Below, one piece after another: positions 45,184 to 60,204 of a stretch of 64,000 nucleotides of DNA. The DNA comes from Augochlora pura (Eukaryota > Arthropoda > Insecta > Hymenoptera > Halictidae): contig NC_135776.1 in NCBI RefSeq assembly GCF_028453695.1, positions 16,190,663-16,254,662 of the forward strand, written 5' to 3'. Numbering within the stretch: the stretch's first letter is position 1; every line of letters begins with the position of its first letter. The position numbers and the translations under genes are program-made. Under the pieces are notes generated by a model, which saw only the letters and a list, made by a program, of their open reading frames with translations, was not told where the DNA came from and did not search any database.

Positions 45184-48100
45184 AATTCACGCGACAGACA
45201 TTACATTTGTCTACGTACCTAGCGTAACAAGAATAATGATGGCAACCAGTTCATTACACCAGAAACAGAAAACACAAAATATTCTATATGCGCCACCGTT
45301 GGCACCCCATAGAACAAACAAGAATATACCTTGTCGCAAACATTAATGAAAATGTATCGCCGCATAATTAAGAAACCGCGACAGCAGGATCGTGGACGTC
45401 TTCGACGCCCGCCGATCGAACCGTCGTCATTAGGAGACCGGCGTCAACGACGAAGGTATCATCGAGGCACCGGCTCGAATCGGTCGGCGTCCATGGCGAC
45501 GAATATTTTCTTATCGCGCAATCCACTTTGGCGTCGCGTGCCACGATTACGTTACGGTCGGGCATAAAAACCGTTCGTGAAAAATTTATGGTGTCCCGTT
45601 ACGCGAGACCGCGCGCGCGCCGCGTATTTTTACTTGTGTGATCGATTTCGGTGGCCATGCGCCGTCTCTGTGACACACCGGCAAGCGGGCTCGTGTCCCC
45701 GCGATCTTGGCATTCCCGACGATATCGCGAAACAGCGGTGAATCGCGGGGCAGGGGGCAGGGGGGAGAAGGGCTCGCGAATTAATTGGCCGGTTTTAGCA
45801 CGGGGAACGCTTTAGCGTGGGGCGGTTTCCGCGGACAATGGCGTGCGGTCAGCCGCCCGGTTCGACGATCCTCCAGCGAGAATATAGATCAAAGGTTGCA
45901 CGGGATTACAAACTGCCTTATTGTGCCATTAATAGGACAAAACGGAACCTAGAAGGGGCGGCGTGTTCTCAGCCGGAACGCGCGGGAACCTTCATTTTGG
46001 AGGAGCGCCGTGTCTCTCGCTCTCCGCGCCGCGCCGCGCCGCGTCTCGTAAAACAGGCCGTCCCGTTCGTGAGGACTCTCTCGCGCGAACGCCTCAAAAA
46101 TAGTCGTCGGCTCGTAAAGTCTTTTGTTGCCCGTGAAACGCATTCTCACCGTGTCGTATCCCGCCGTCACGTCGTTTCTTTTCTGTCTGTCGCGTCCACC
46201 GCCATCGTTCGCTCGCCGCTGGCATCGGCGCCTCGCTACGACCGAAATCGACTTTGACCTTTCTCCTGCCGGCCAGAAAATCCGACTATCCGTACCGCTT
46301 TAGCGTTTCCCCGAACTCGACGCGAAAAAGCGTTCCGAGCTTTTGCAGCGTCGCGCGACGCCCGGCTTCGAAAACGGCGGTCATACGCGTGGAGGGCACT
46401 GCGCGGCGAGCCGCGGGCACGAGAAAGCTGGTTTAATCCTTTTCAGTGTGCTACTTTATAGTTGCTTTTTTATTGGGAATCCATTGTGGTAAGCCGTGTC
46501 GATTTTGAAAGCGATGTAATTAATTTTGAAAATGCGGTCGCTTGGTGGTTATTGTTTTTTTGTACGGTGGCTGGTAGGGTATGTGTGTCTCGGTATTGGT
46601 GAGGATAAATATGTATTTCTTAGGCTTTGTTAACATATGTATGTAATATTATTTTTCGCATTTTGAAAGGTGAAATGAAAATATTTTGGACACTTTGCAT
46701 ATTCCAAAAGACGCTTAAATATTTCAATGATCTACAATGTAAATAAAAGCATAATAATTTGGAACTGGCTTATGCAAAATGATCATTATACACCGTGAGC
46801 TGGAGGGTTTAATGAAAAAACTCTGAACAATTGTTTATACATATGCATGTAAATCTGCATACACTAATTATTTTTAAATAAAAGTTATCCAGCTCTCCTG
46901 TTGCTGATCTATTTTCTAGTTTCCATATTATTAATTGTAATTTATTATTACTCAATAGATTATTATATTCATATATAAAATTACTTATAAAATTACCTAT
47001 GAAATTACTACAAAGTTACTTATAAAATTACTTCAATGAATTCAACGGAATCATAGAAGAAATCAGAATTGTATTGTCGATAAATGATTAAGGAATACTA
47101 ATCGATATAACAGTGAAGGAGATCGTAGTGCAAGTGCTTAATCACTATAATAAAAGACATTATTCAATGTCGTATGTGAACACTCTTTAAGAAACACCTG
47201 ATCGAATGCAATAAATAAAAACTCGATCAGAGGCAACAGCATAAGAAATTAAAAATATTACTTCAAATAATGCTAAACAATAATACTCGTTGGAGCATTG
47301 CCCCAAATTAATGCAATTAGACGCGCATAACACAGTTACAAAGCAAGTATAATGTTACCATAAAGAGCTCCACAATTTTTACAGTCCTCCCCTAGCATGT
47401 CGCATGTCGTCCCAGTCGGACGCATATTGCGAGACGCTTATTGTACTCCCGGCAATCGGAGAAGATCGCCGGAGCACATGCGTCCCGTTAGAGTCGACAG
47501 GATTAACCGTGCGCCTTCGTTGTACAGCTAAACGTATAATTCGATGATGCAGACTGCCGATAAAGCAGGATTTATTGTACTCCCCGCGAGCAGCTAAAAT
47601 AACGAACGGTCGAAGTTCCACGGAAATAGTTGCGACCCCGCCCGGCCGCAGCCATATTTTCTAGCGACCGGCGTCGGCTAAAGGAAATTGAAGTGCGCCG
47701 GGAGTCTATGGATGACGGAGGAGACTATGGGATTCGAATCGGTCGCGGAGCGTACCCGGCGCGGCGCCGCGGCGCCGGGCGCAATCACCGCCGGCCTTCT
47801 CTGCATAAAACGCGTTGCGCTGCTGCGGCAGAACTGCTCGTAACTTGGGCAGAAAAACGAGCCGGGCGGTAAGACGATAACAACGATTTTTCGCGCGAAG
47901 ATGCGCGAATGATCCGTCGGGACGACGACAGGATGAAATACTGGCTGAAATCTTTGCTACGTTCGTCGCTCAGCGTGAATCGGCCGAGTTTCTTATCGAA
48001 CACAAATGCGAGTTTCTTATCGGACACAAATGCGACAATCCGACACGTAAGATAACTTTATAAAATTAAAATTAATAATGAAAATTAAAATAAGGGGATA

Positions 48101-49164
48101 TAATAAAGGAAGTAAAATTAATGACCCGTTAGAACGACGAGAGGGTAAAATTTTGGTGAAGATACTCACACGTTCGTCGCTCAGCGTGGATCGACAGTCG
48201 GAACGCGTAGATTATAAATATATATAAATTAATTAAATTAAATATATATAAATATAAATGAATGTCTAACAAGTATAACATATAATAATAATCCCCAAGG
48301 TGCACACTTTACGATGCGATGCTCCGTTCAGTGACGAAACGATTAAATATAAATGAATGTCTAACAAGTATAACATATAGTATAACAGGATTTTCAAAAA
48401 TTAAATAAATAAAATCCTATTTAACTCGCACGAGAATTTGGGTGACGAAGCTCCTACAGAAGCATACTTGTCACCCAGATGCGGTTGACAAGGCGACGAA
48501 CGTGTTAAAAATGCAACGTGTCCTACCCAATCGCGGTCCCGACGAATGCAAGGGAGCAACCGCGGAAATAGAGCGCCGCACGGAGTTCCAAATAGAGCAG
48601 GCCTCTAAGAGCTCGAAAATATTTGGTAACCGATCGATCCGATCTATTTTAACGTTTCCGTAACGCGCGTCGTATTTCGCGTTCGAACCTTAATCTCCGT
48701 AACGGGCTATTAATAAATGGAATAACCTTTGTTATTAGGGACCCACGAACTCGCCTATATGACCTCGATACACATTCCGCTTGTCGCGTGGGACGGCCGC
48801 GCTATATCGGCCGCCCGCGATTATTAAATTTCCCTAGGCGTTCGATCCGGCCGACATTTCATTTCTCCGGTTTTTATGTCGCCGTCGAACAGATCGTTCC
48901 GCGGCGGCGTAAAGGCCGCGGCGACGGGCGATCATATTAAGGTTTCTCGATCGCGTGCCCCATCAAATATTCACGCGGCGGTCGGTACTCTGCCGAACGA
49001 CCGGTGGTGCTTAGAAGGCTCGAGGAAATTTAGGAGCAGCGAATAATCGCCGGCCGGCCTCCCGTAAATCCGCAACTGCCTAGGGTGCGACTCTCGTGAA
49101 TCACACCGGCCGCGAGGGATCTTCGCGGCGGAATAATTGCTGAACTACTTCGCCGTGAAGCAAG

Positions 49165-49195
<31 letters not shown>

Positions 49196-50990
49196 ATCTC
49201 TCTCTCTTTCTGGCACTCATCGATCGACGGGGATGTTGTGCCCGTCCGATCGACGCGAAACGAAGCGAAAGAAGTCACCCCCGTTGCCCCGGCTGCCTAA
49301 GATGGCGGAAACCGACGGCCGCGAGGAGCGGCCCGCGAATACAGAATGAAACGGTCGCTGGTTTGCCGGTGACACTTTCGAATTTACGATATCGCTTTGC
49401 TCGTGACAGTGCCCGGGCTCTGCACAACCGGAGCGAGCCAATTACAACGCGCGTGCACCTGACGCGAATTATAGATCACCGCGGCGCGCACGGATCGTTG
49501 GGATCCGTCTGATCCTGACGGACCGCGGCGCGCGGATACGATGACTCAATCGTTCAACCGAACTGCGCGAGCCACGAAGATGCATTATGGAAGCTTTTTC
49601 TCGACCGGTTGAACCAGCGTACAGGTATTGTGGCCAGGTGAGATCATGTGATCGATCGCGATCTATTAATCATTGCGTTTACCGCGGCTGTTTGTGTCGG
49701 TCGACCGCAAATGTGTTCTGCCATTTTATGATCGGCGATGATAAAGAGCGATATATCGTGCTATCTTTTACGACGCGAAGTAATGGCTGAAATTATTGAT
49801 TAAATTATTATTAGGTGGCAAATTGTATATATAATTTTTATTTATGATATTTATACATAGATATTTGTATATTAATGTTTATGTACGATATATAAATATA
49901 TTATTTATATGTTAGTATTTATGTACAACATATAAATATATTATTTATATCTAACTTATCAGCATGCATTTGACTTGCTAAGATCTCCAGAACGCATTTT
50001 CGTTATAGGTATAATAAAGAGTTGAAAATTGAGAGTTTTTATCCACTTCTCTTGTGATATCCCAAGCAATGACAAAATTAAAAATTATATTACTGTTATC
50101 CTACTTTAATTCCCCTAATAATTAAAAGAAATTCAAACGTTCCATAGAGTTTTAACAAAAGTTATTGCGCCATTCATAGCAGACTGTCCTATTTTCTTCA
50201 TCCCTTAAAAAATATTCTGACAATTGGAACATACATTCACCTAGGTATATTGCTTCCAATAAAACCTGCTCTGAAGCCGACAAAATTAATTTCAAATAAA
50301 AAATTAAGTATCCTGCATTCCATTTATAAATTCCGAATACTTCTTTTAATCAGACGAAACCATCCCCTACATACATCCGACGCTTTTCAGTTCTCCAGAA
50401 AAACCTTTCATCTCCGAAATGAAGCAAAAACGTGTTCCGATCAGCGAACCGGCTGGCGCAAAAAAAGGGGTTGAGTTTCTTGAATGAACGAAGAAGACGG
50501 AAACGACAGCGGCAGCGACGTCGCCGGGCGTCGGCGACGCTGAAGAACACCTCAGAAACAAGAGGACAAACAGGGTGGCTCGGATGAAATTACCCGACGA
50601 CTACGACGGGCCTCGTCTTGTCGCGACGCGGCCGCGAGGAAACTCGAGAATTACTGTTGAAAAGAAGAAAGGGAAATAACAGAGGAGCGACGGTGGTGAA
50701 ATGGCTCTGCTAAACGGGGGAAAAACTGGGCGGCCCGGCGAACAGAAAGAGAAAACCCGCGAGCCCCGATCCCCCGATCCCCTAACGCGAGAACTTTCGT
50801 TTGAACGTGGCTGGAGGTAATCGCCTGCCCGGCAGATCGATTCTGAATTCACTCCCCCGAGAAGCAATGAGAGAACTTCGACCGTGCACAAATTTTTGCA
50901 ATCGGGGAAACCGTTGGAATTTTAACGGGAGGTCTCCGAGGAAGTTTCAACTGTGGATGTGTCGAGGATATTATAGTATACAATAGTATG
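45184..50990. other. Intergenic region without a recognisable gene
   Basis: GC-rich blocks (45.3-46.4, 47.4-48.0, 48.4-49.6, 50.5-50.9 kb) alternate with AT-rich ones. There is a CT run at 49,167-49,212. Open frames are on both strands at once and carry no domain I recognise. Confidence 0.5.
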
Positions 50991-51330
50991 TTGTAGATAT
51001 TGTACTATATGTTGCAGTATGTTATAGACATTATAGCATATATTTTAGTACATATTATAGCATACTATAGATATTATACTATTATGTTATTGTATATTAT
51101 AGACATTATAGCATATACCGTATTATATATTATTGTATATTATAGACATTATAGCATATACCGTATTATATATTATTGTATATTATAGATATTATACTAT
51201 TATATTGTATTATATTATAGACATTATAGCATATACTGTAGTATATTATAGACATTATAGCATATACTGTAGTATATATTATAAAATGTTATAGATATTG
51301 TATTATACATATACTATAGTATATATTTTA
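50990..51330 (+). repeat. AT-rich tandem repeat, about 41-bp period
   Basis: Units containing TTATAGACATTATAGCATAT repeat at roughly 40-bp spacing with variation. Confidence 0.85.
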
Positions 51331-54258
51331 CTGTGGCCGCGGTACCACACATTATTAAATTACCTGCAAACGTGCAAATAAATACACATACTTCCATATA
51401 CTTATACGTACTCATAATACTTAATATATCACATTTTAAAAATAATGAATAATGCTTCGATTACTATGATTTTATATCGAGTCGCTAGCAACTCTTCCAT
51501 GTCACTTACGCCGAAAAATAAAAAGGGTTAATATACAATCCAACATCGTTTATATCTGCAAATCCTGCTCTTTGATCATATTTAATCGATGCACATTTTC
51601 CCTTGCATTTTAAATCTCAACCAGCGATCGAAGCTTCGACATCCAATGATCGACTTCCTTTGTCGCTTCCTCGACAAACAAATACGGAAATGTTGCGGTG
51701 TAAACTGTGACGAGAATTCTGCAGAGATCGATCGATTTTCCTCAGGGAAAAGGCGGTTAGGACGAAGTAGAATGATAGTTAGCCGCGGCGAATTCGAGAG
51801 GGGCTCTCGAGGGCGAAACGTAACCCCGAGGAGATTTTAAAAGAATTCCACGCTTCAATTTCCAAGCAGGCTTTTAGCTCACTTCCGGATTGACTCCTTC
51901 CCCGGAAGTGCTTTCCTTTTACGTACGAACGAGCTCCAAATGGCCGTACTCGAGGCGAACCGCTTTAAAGCACGCGGAGGGGGGCTCTGCTGCTTTTGAT
52001 ATCCAAGTACACTCCCGGCAAAGTATCGCAATAGTGTACCCACTTCGCGGAAAAGTAATTCGTCATTGTCCGACGTGTCGCGCGAGCACCGATCGACCGA
52101 TTCGATAAGCCGCCGATACGTCATCCGCGGATCGGGGCCCCCTTCGTGTTCGCGATCGCCCCGCGATTTTAACGCTCGCTAAATATTCATGGGTGCCGGC
52201 GGTGCTCCAGAAAGCCGGCCGCTAAATCGCGCGACTCGGCGAAAAAGAGGAGCAGCGGAGGGCCGTGGGGGGAGGGATAGAAGAAAAATGGCAACGGACG
52301 AGGAAGCGGCCCCCAGGAGTCGTTTACCGTTGGTTTCCAGTTACCGCGCGAAGTGTCCAGGATATTTTTAGGCCCGGCCATTAATCAGGCCGCTCCTCGC
52401 CGGCAGAATTTTATCTAAAAGCGCGCATTAACATGAGAATGCCGGCGGCGGTTTCGTGCCTCGCGCAAGGCCGCCGGATAAACCGGCACCAACTGTCGGG
52501 ATTTACGTACGTTGCGGCCGTCGATGCGCGGCCATGCGGTTAATATTCAAGACGAGCTTCAATCATTCATCGGGCAGCATCGATCGGCCGTCGTCAATCC
52601 GGCCGTTCTCGCTTCCATGCGACCATGCTGGAAATTAGAGGGCAAACAATACCGGTCTCGCCCGGCGATTTCACCCCCGCGAGGACCTCGAGCGCGCGCG
52701 CGCGCGCGCGCGCGGCCCGTCGACAAAGGAGAATGAAACGAAAGTTTAGCCAAGAGTGACGGATGGGGCGGGGCGGGGGATTTAGGGGAGGCTGTGCACT
52801 TTCGTGAAATCGTACGAATCACTTCCGTTGTTCGCTCGCCACCCTCCCTTCGTATTTACCGTCGGGTAACAGGCCGACGAGGGGCTGGGGGGCCCCGGGA
52901 TTCATTCGATTGATCCTCCGTGACGAACAAAGACACAGGAGGCTGTCCTAAACGACCGTTCAGGTTCCACGCGAAACGTGAAACGCGTCGAAGTCCCCGG
53001 AGAGAGGACTCGAGAGAGCCCCGGGGGCGTGGAGGGGGGGAGGCGAGAGAGAAACGGAGGGGGGTCGCGGGAGAGACAATTTTCACGCGATTCCATTCCC
53101 TGCCACGAATCCAGGATTCCGGGAGCCCTTCATGGAGCCCGAATCCTCCGGTTCTATCCCATTCTTCCCCTGTTTCCCTTCATTGGTTAGCGGAGTCTTT
53201 TTATCCCCGGGAGCGACCGTGAAATCCCGAGCGCCCCCTCGCCCGTCCTGACCACTCGATAATGAGCAATTCGCTCTCCATTTCCAGCCTTTTGTGCGGC
53301 CCTTTGTTGACGCGTGCCGGCTCCCCGCACGCCCACGCATCCTCCGAGAAACTCCTACGGGACACCGTATGTTCGTTAGGTTTTCCGACGGGGAGGCGGG
53401 CTTTCGGATCCACCGGGGTCTCGGGACCCTGGTATTGCCGGTTTTTCCCCGATCGCCAACGGCCACGGGTTTCCATTGCGAGCTGCCACACTGTTACGTT
53501 TCAGTCCGACGTGCATCGACATAATAGAGAAATTCTTAGCGTAGTTGTTAATTATTGATGCCGTCCGCTGGTTAATTATTTAAGGGGCGAATCGGGATGG
53601 CGACGTCCTCGAAACGCTCGTCCACCGTCCTCGATCGACTCCATATCGTGGAACACTGACAATGATTGACAGTTAATCGGACGGACGTCGATAAATTCGT
53701 ATCGAGGACTGCCGTGCCCGTTGTTCCCAGGAAGTTTTCCACCGCAAAGTGTCGCGACTTTCTTTCTATTTTCGTGGTCGAACGCGAACAATTGCCAATT
53801 CGGGAATTTTATTTGCGCCGAGTTAGTTTTGCCGCACTCGGGTCAAGGCGGTAATTGACGGAAACGGCGCACAGTGGTTTCGAGATTTGGTGACAAGTTC
53901 TTGTAACTTAAAGATATTTCGATAAGATTGTCACTAAAAATCGTTGAAAAATACTCATTTTTGGATAATAATAATTGAATATTTCTTGCATTTGTTGAAC
54001 AATAAAGTTTAATAAATTCTAATTGATATTTTTGAGTGAGGAAAGAATTGTTTAAATGTGATTATACAAACTAGTTTTACTTTTTAATTATGTGTTTTGT
54101 ATAATTGTCAATTTCGAAAAGTTGACTTTTTCGTTCTTCAAACCTAATCACTGTGCGGCGATTCGTGTTCCCAGAAGAATGCAAATCGCTGACGTTAATT
54201 GCTCGCCGACTTTTCAAACCCTGTCGGCGAACGTAATTTTTGTGTAATAGCATTCGAG
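51331..54258. other. Intergenic region without a recognisable gene
   Basis: Includes a (GC)n run at 52,692-52,714. No domain recognised in any open frame. Confidence 0.5.
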
Positions 54259-54260
54259 AG

Positions 54261-54297
<37 letters not shown>
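54259..54297 (+). repeat. (GA)n microsatellite
   Basis: A GA run of about 38 bp. Confidence 0.9.
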
Positions 54298-54298
<1 letters not shown>

Positions 54299-54939
54299 GA
54301 TTGCATGCATTTCGCAGCAATTTCGCGACGAATGGATTTCCAGTAAAAGCGCCGTTAACTGAACCCGGTTACCGAAATTGTTTCTGTTAACGTTGCCGGT
54401 GGAACACGGGAAAAATGGTTTCTACAGCGAGTCGATAAGCCATAGCAGAAGCCAGTCGAGTTCCAATACGTCGTCAAACGGTACTTAGAATGGCACGCAA
54501 CGTTTTACAAGTTCGCGAGGCAACGTGGCAGCGGATTTGCATAACGTGGGCCACCGAGTCCTTTACAAACGCTTGCTGTACAGGCGCGTAACACCTGTTC
54601 CGAATTATTTCACCGCATCACGATGAAAGAGGATTCGTGAGGGGAAGAGGCCCGCACCAGCCACGTGCCAAGAAAAAAAGGTACTTTAAAGGTAGCGATG
54701 CGTGAACCTCGGTCCCCCATGCGCCTCGCAACAACCGTGCCTCGACCTAACCGCTCGGATCATGAAATTTTTCAACAGCGAAACGACTCTCGCTTAACCA
54801 ATTGACACGGTCGCTGAATAGAGAGCCGAAGGAATCCTTCAAAACTGTGAGTACTCCTTTTGGCTTAAAAATGGCGGTGTCTGCTATCAAAGATGTCTAC
54901 CGGAAGGTTGCGTCGGATAATGTCATTTGAAGTTTTAAT

Positions 54940-55260
54940 AAGTATGCACGTGTTCATTCGATGTTATATGTCTTATAATTTTTGTTATATGATTATATGT
55001 CTTATAATCTTGATATATAATTATATTATATGTCTCATAACCTTGACATATAGCAATATTATGTCTCATATAATTGTATACAGATACGTAACACACATAC
55101 ATAATTATGAACATGTAATTATATTATATGTCTTATACCCTTAATATATAATTACATTACACGTCTGACATAATTATATACATGTACATAACGAATATAA
55201 GTATACACAATTGTATACGTATAATTATATTATATATTTCGTACTATCATTATGACCACA
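54940..55260 (+). repeat. AT-rich degenerate tandem repeat
   Basis: Units like TTATATGTCTTATAATCTTG and ATATATAATTATATTATATG repeat with a period of roughly 30-40 bp, many substitutions. Confidence 0.7.
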
Positions 55261-56100
55261 TTATATCATATTATTTTTCAAAAATGGTATTTATTAATCG
55301 CTGGCAGAAGTCATAAGCAACGACAGAAATTACATCGTACAGCAAATGTTACTAACTGCCCAACAAATTTATTATTTCTTTTAATGTCCAGGACAAGTAG
55401 AGCCTTCCGTAAGACCTAGTACCCTCCTGCAAAAGTTTCCAACAAAGCAGTAGCACGGAGAAAAGCGTCCGACGACCGTCATTCAACTCGGCTGGTTCCA
55501 CGAGCAACTTTTCGGCGACTCGGCGTCGAGAGGATCGGAGAAAAGTGATACCTGTATGCGTGTGAATCAGCTTACAGAGAGACTGTGCGCCATGTTGTCT
55601 GGCCGCCCCGCATTGCGCCAGTGAACTCGAGAAATCCCGGACGCAACCCGGCCACCCGCATTTTTATGCCGCTTGTTTTTTTCTCGCAAGAATGTTCATT
55701 CCTTCTCTCGTTCCTCCTCTACGTTGATGCACTCGTTCCACGTCGTAGCCCCGAACCCGCCCCGCCCCTCTGCCCCCCTCCCCCCCGCGGCCTACGTCCA
55801 ATAATGCTGTTTCGCATGGCCGATCGTTATCGGATTTCGGGCTCGGCCTCGCGCGACCTCGCGCCGACCGATTTGCGGCCGATCCGCGGCCGATTCGTGA
55901 GGAAAGCGCCGCGCGAAATCCCCCCAGGCGTATGCACGATTCGTGCGAACGGACTCGGCCGAATTTTCGGTCAAAGATACGCCGATGGTGTGCCACGCGG
56001 TGACCCCCATTGACCCGTTGCGGTGGTGTTGAGCTTAGGCGTGGGTGTTGTGTTCGTCGAAATTGATTTTACTGAACAAATAACGTATATAAATATGTAA
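55261..56100. other. Region without a recognisable gene
   Basis: GC-rich, open on both strands at about 55,585-56,010, no domain seen. Confidence 0.4.
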
Positions 56101-56300
56101 TAGTAACATAGTATATAATATAGTATACTATAATATAGTGTAGTATAGTACAGTATAATATAATATAGTGTAGTATAGTACAGTATAATATAATATAGTG
56201 TAGTATAGTACAGTATAATATAATATAGTATAGTATAGCAGAGAGAGTACCGTATAATATACCATACTATAGCAGAGTAGAGTAAAATATAGTATACTAC
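56101..56300 (+). repeat. 30-bp AT-rich tandem repeat, three exact copies
   Basis: The 30-bp block at 56,131-56,160 (TAATATAGTGTAGTATAGTA then CAGTATAATA) is repeated identically at 56,161-56,190 and 56,191-56,220, followed by degenerate copies. Confidence 0.95.
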
Positions 56301-59300
56301 AATATACACATATAATAGTAATATATAATACATAATATAATATTCAAGATTAAATAGGAAAAACAAAATGTATTAATTCTTTCCTTTTAGATATATCTAA
56401 TGCAATATTATCCCAGAAATTAAAATTTGTAATTATACTACTGTCCTAGAAATTTAATGAGAACTGTGCGAAGAATTAACTGACTATTTGGGTCACAACA
56501 AGGAATAATTGCTGTCTCATTTTTGTTAATTATTAACACGGCTGCACGACGTCGAAAATGGCTGTCTCAGATTTACTAAAAAATATAAAATTGTCATTTA
56601 CAACGTGGCTATTTTCTTAATATAACTCATTACTAATGGGGACAAGTTTACTAGGCGCGCGTTTAAACTCTGTAAAATTTCAGTTTCATTGAGTAATTAG
56701 TATTTTAATTTTGTAGGGTCTTCAGTCTATTATGCAAAAAGAATTAGTCGTTATTAGATGCTATCGGAATAATTTTTGTTAAAATTACGTTGTAAGAGTA
56801 TCGAAAATGTCTCACAGTACTAGAAATAAGTTCTTTAAAAATTCATTCACGTTCTGTATCGATTATTCTTCATCTACATATAATATTTATATTTCACAAT
56901 AATATCATCATTTATAAACGTTACTAGTACAGTAACTTTATTTAACATTTCGCATCGATAAGATAATATTTAATCATTTAGAAATATCAGTTTTTAATTC
57001 TTATTTCTTGTTGAATTGTTCTTAATTCCTTCTCAATCGATTAATTCGCCCTGGTGTAAATTAATTATTAATAGCGGCATAATACCCTATATTTAACTAT
57101 CTCATCCTACCGTAACATTCTTATTTCTAAATATTACTAAGCAATACAAATTTCGTCACATATTTCGTATCCACAAGATTACATATACGAAAACTCCTCA
57201 CGAAGAATTAAGAAACAAGACATAAAATATTTGTCACCGCATTCGACGAGGCTTCTGCCCCGGCTGCTCGACACCGCACGTGCCCCATCGTCGTTCGCGA
57301 AAAAGAAAACCGTCTTCGTAATGAATGACCTAACGAGGCAGGAATTGCAGTTCCTGTTATATCTGACGCTGTAAGAGGGAGGAGGGGGGGGGGCGACGTT
57401 GTCATATGGGGAATGTGCGGGGCACCAGGTGTGCCGGTGCAATTTCCTTGTGTAACACCTGCCTCGCGGGAGGCAGGGCCCGTGGAATTCCCATAAATTA
57501 GACGTTCGTTACCCGGGCCGATAAACAATTTCGATTCCTGGGCGGTCCGTCCTCGTAAGGTTAATCGAATACGACCGGTCGTCGATCGACCGAAATCGTC
57601 CTGAGCGATTAAATCGACGGGATCGATTCGCGCTGCGCCGACAATAGCGAGAGAAATGATTTCCCCCTCGAATTTTATTATTCGGCGGCAGTCTCCCGGA
57701 CGAGTGCCGTTGAAAAGGGGGCGAGAGGGGTCGTCGAAGCGAGCAACAAGGCAAACGTCGGGCCACCGGAGACGACGGCAGGAACGTGGCGAGCCTACGA
57801 ATGTGGAAGAGCAAATCGAAGTAGGTCATAGCTGGGCAGGCTCTCTTTACTTCGCGGGCCGGAATAATCACAGCATCCCGTTCCGCGCCCCCCGTTCGCC
57901 TTCTCCGCCCCCTCCCCCCGAATCGCCAGCAACCCTGTGTAATCCCTCGGGAGCACGAGAGAAACGGGGCTTGAATTCATTATTTCCCGTTTCCACGACC
58001 CCCGTGATTGCGCTCGCTTTCGTTCGACCCGTAATCTCGACGCGGCCATCTTTCCATCGCGCGCCGCCCGATGGATCCGCTCACCTTGAAGGACCACGTA
58101 CTCCCCTTTCTCAGCCTTTAGTCGAGCGAAATCGGAACGATTATCCGCCGTTACGGAATGCCCGTGGAAATTGCGATCAAAGCGGAACGAACCCGTTAAA
58201 AGATTGACGGTAATTGATTGTTTGCCTCGCCGGGGGAAAAATTAACCGACTGTTCTTCCCTCGTTACCACGGCTGAATCACCGAAGGATCTCTCCTCCAT
58301 TTTATTCCAATCTGTGCAACCGTCCCTTCGCAGAAATTGTCCAACGGGCGGTCGGGATCCGGCCACAATGCCCGGCAATCACACGCCGTCCCGGACGATC
58401 TCGGGGGAACCTTGACAGTAAGAGAAAGAAAGACGCGGCCGAACGCGGAGAATCGCCGCTGACGAGTTTATCTCATTTGCCGGGGAGAGGGCCTCGCCTG
58501 TTTCTTTCCCGTGTTTTCACGAAAATCCTTCGCGGCCATTATCGCGATAGGGATCGTCCTTGGCGGGACGACGCGAGGTCGTCCTCGCTTTTTGAAACGG
58601 GATCGTCGGCCCCCCGGCGCGCGACCGCTGCGGCATCAATCATAGCCACTTCACGGAAAGGATTCGACGGAGCCGTCGGATGAATTCCCACGGATCGTTC
58701 CTGCAATAGATGCCGGCAATGGCGGGAATAAACAGTGACGAATGTCAAGGCTGGTATATTGCTATTGACATTTCCAGCCGCCCCGATCACCCTAATCCCT
58801 GGAGGATCCCCCGGTCGCCGTGACTTTATCGTACAACGAATTGCTCTGCGATCGAGACCGTTTCTCGCACGAAACCGGCTGTATTCGACATCTCCGCGAA
58901 TTTCGTTTCTCACAGACGATGCTTCTTCTTCTTCTTCTTCTACAGTTCGGCTGAACCGTCCTTGATGGCGTCGCGACTCGCGGCGACCACGCTCGCACGT
59001 TCGAAGGCAAGAGAAAAACGGCACCTGCCATCGATCGTCATGCGTTCGCAGACGGCCGACGGAGGAACGTGTCTTCTGTCTTCCCATCGCGCGCAGCCAG
59101 GAAAACAAAACCGCAAGCGCGATCCGGTAACCTCGACGGAAATAACAATCCGAGGAGCGTGTCCCGGTGTCGAAGTGTCTATTTAGAAGAGGAGACGCGC
59201 CGGGGTCCGGCCTGTACTTAGCATCGGAGTGAATGAACGTCTCGTCGCGCGCTCGTGCCTCGCCGATCAACCGCCAACACTCCCACCCAACTTTTGCATC

Positions 59301-60204
59301 CGACGCCTAATCGAAGCCACCGTAGATTTCAACCCCTAACCGGATTATGGTGGCCGCCGCGACCCCACGCTACTTTAATCCCTGAACGGTGGTGCTCGTA
59401 CGAAAGACCGGCTTGGATTTCTCATAGTTTCACGCGAAAATAACGGTGCGATCGCGACGCTAAATACCGGGGTCTAATGTTTAATGATTAATTTGTGGAG
59501 CAAGTTTACGGATAAAACTTTATTTTAAGTTGAATAGTTCGATTTAAGTAAAGAAACATCGCTTAGTACTCGAAGCTATTTCAGCTGTAAATCTAAAATT
59601 ATTTTCCTGACTCGTAGTATTATATTGTTATAATAGTTTACTTTTAACAATTATTTAAGTCTAGATTTTGTCAGTATAGAAATTATTTTGGAATGCGGTA
59701 GAATAATTTTAGTGGTGCCTCAGAGTCACCAATTAATGAGTCCAATAATTAAACATTTAAATTTATGTAAACTTTTTGTATTTTATACTATAATGTATAC
59801 TTTGATAAAGCAGCGTGCCCAAAAATTTCGAGGGGAAATATTTATGTAACGTCAGTAATTGTGAAAGGAAAAATTGAGAGCGTCTCAAGTCCATTTATTT
59901 TAAAATGCAGATATGTAATTTTGCGTTTTAGTGGAAAATATATTTTCAACTATCGTCTCAAAAATTCTACAGACTGCACTGAAATTAAATTATATATAAC
60001 AGTATGAAAAGGAAATTTATATTTACTATATCTAGCTATATTTACATTGCTTAAATAATGACAAGATGACAGACTTTTATTCCGACTCGAAGAACAAAAT
60101 AACATTCACAGTTATCACGATACAACTATAAATTTCTATCACGAACCGTCATAATGCGCCAAGGGGTTAAAATAGCTAGCTCACTGTTTTTAGAAAATCA
60201 ACTT
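56301..60204. other. Intergenic region without a recognisable gene
   Basis: AT-rich to 57.2 kb, GC-rich 57.2-59.5 kb, then AT-rich. The 243-codon minus-strand frame at 58,539-59,270 is overlapped by open frames on other strands and has no recognisable domain, so I do not call it a gene. Confidence 0.5.

Noticed and set aside
58539..59270. 243-codon minus-strand open frame
   Set aside because: Overlapped by open frames on both strands, no domain, no splice or start context; typical of CpG-rich DNA.
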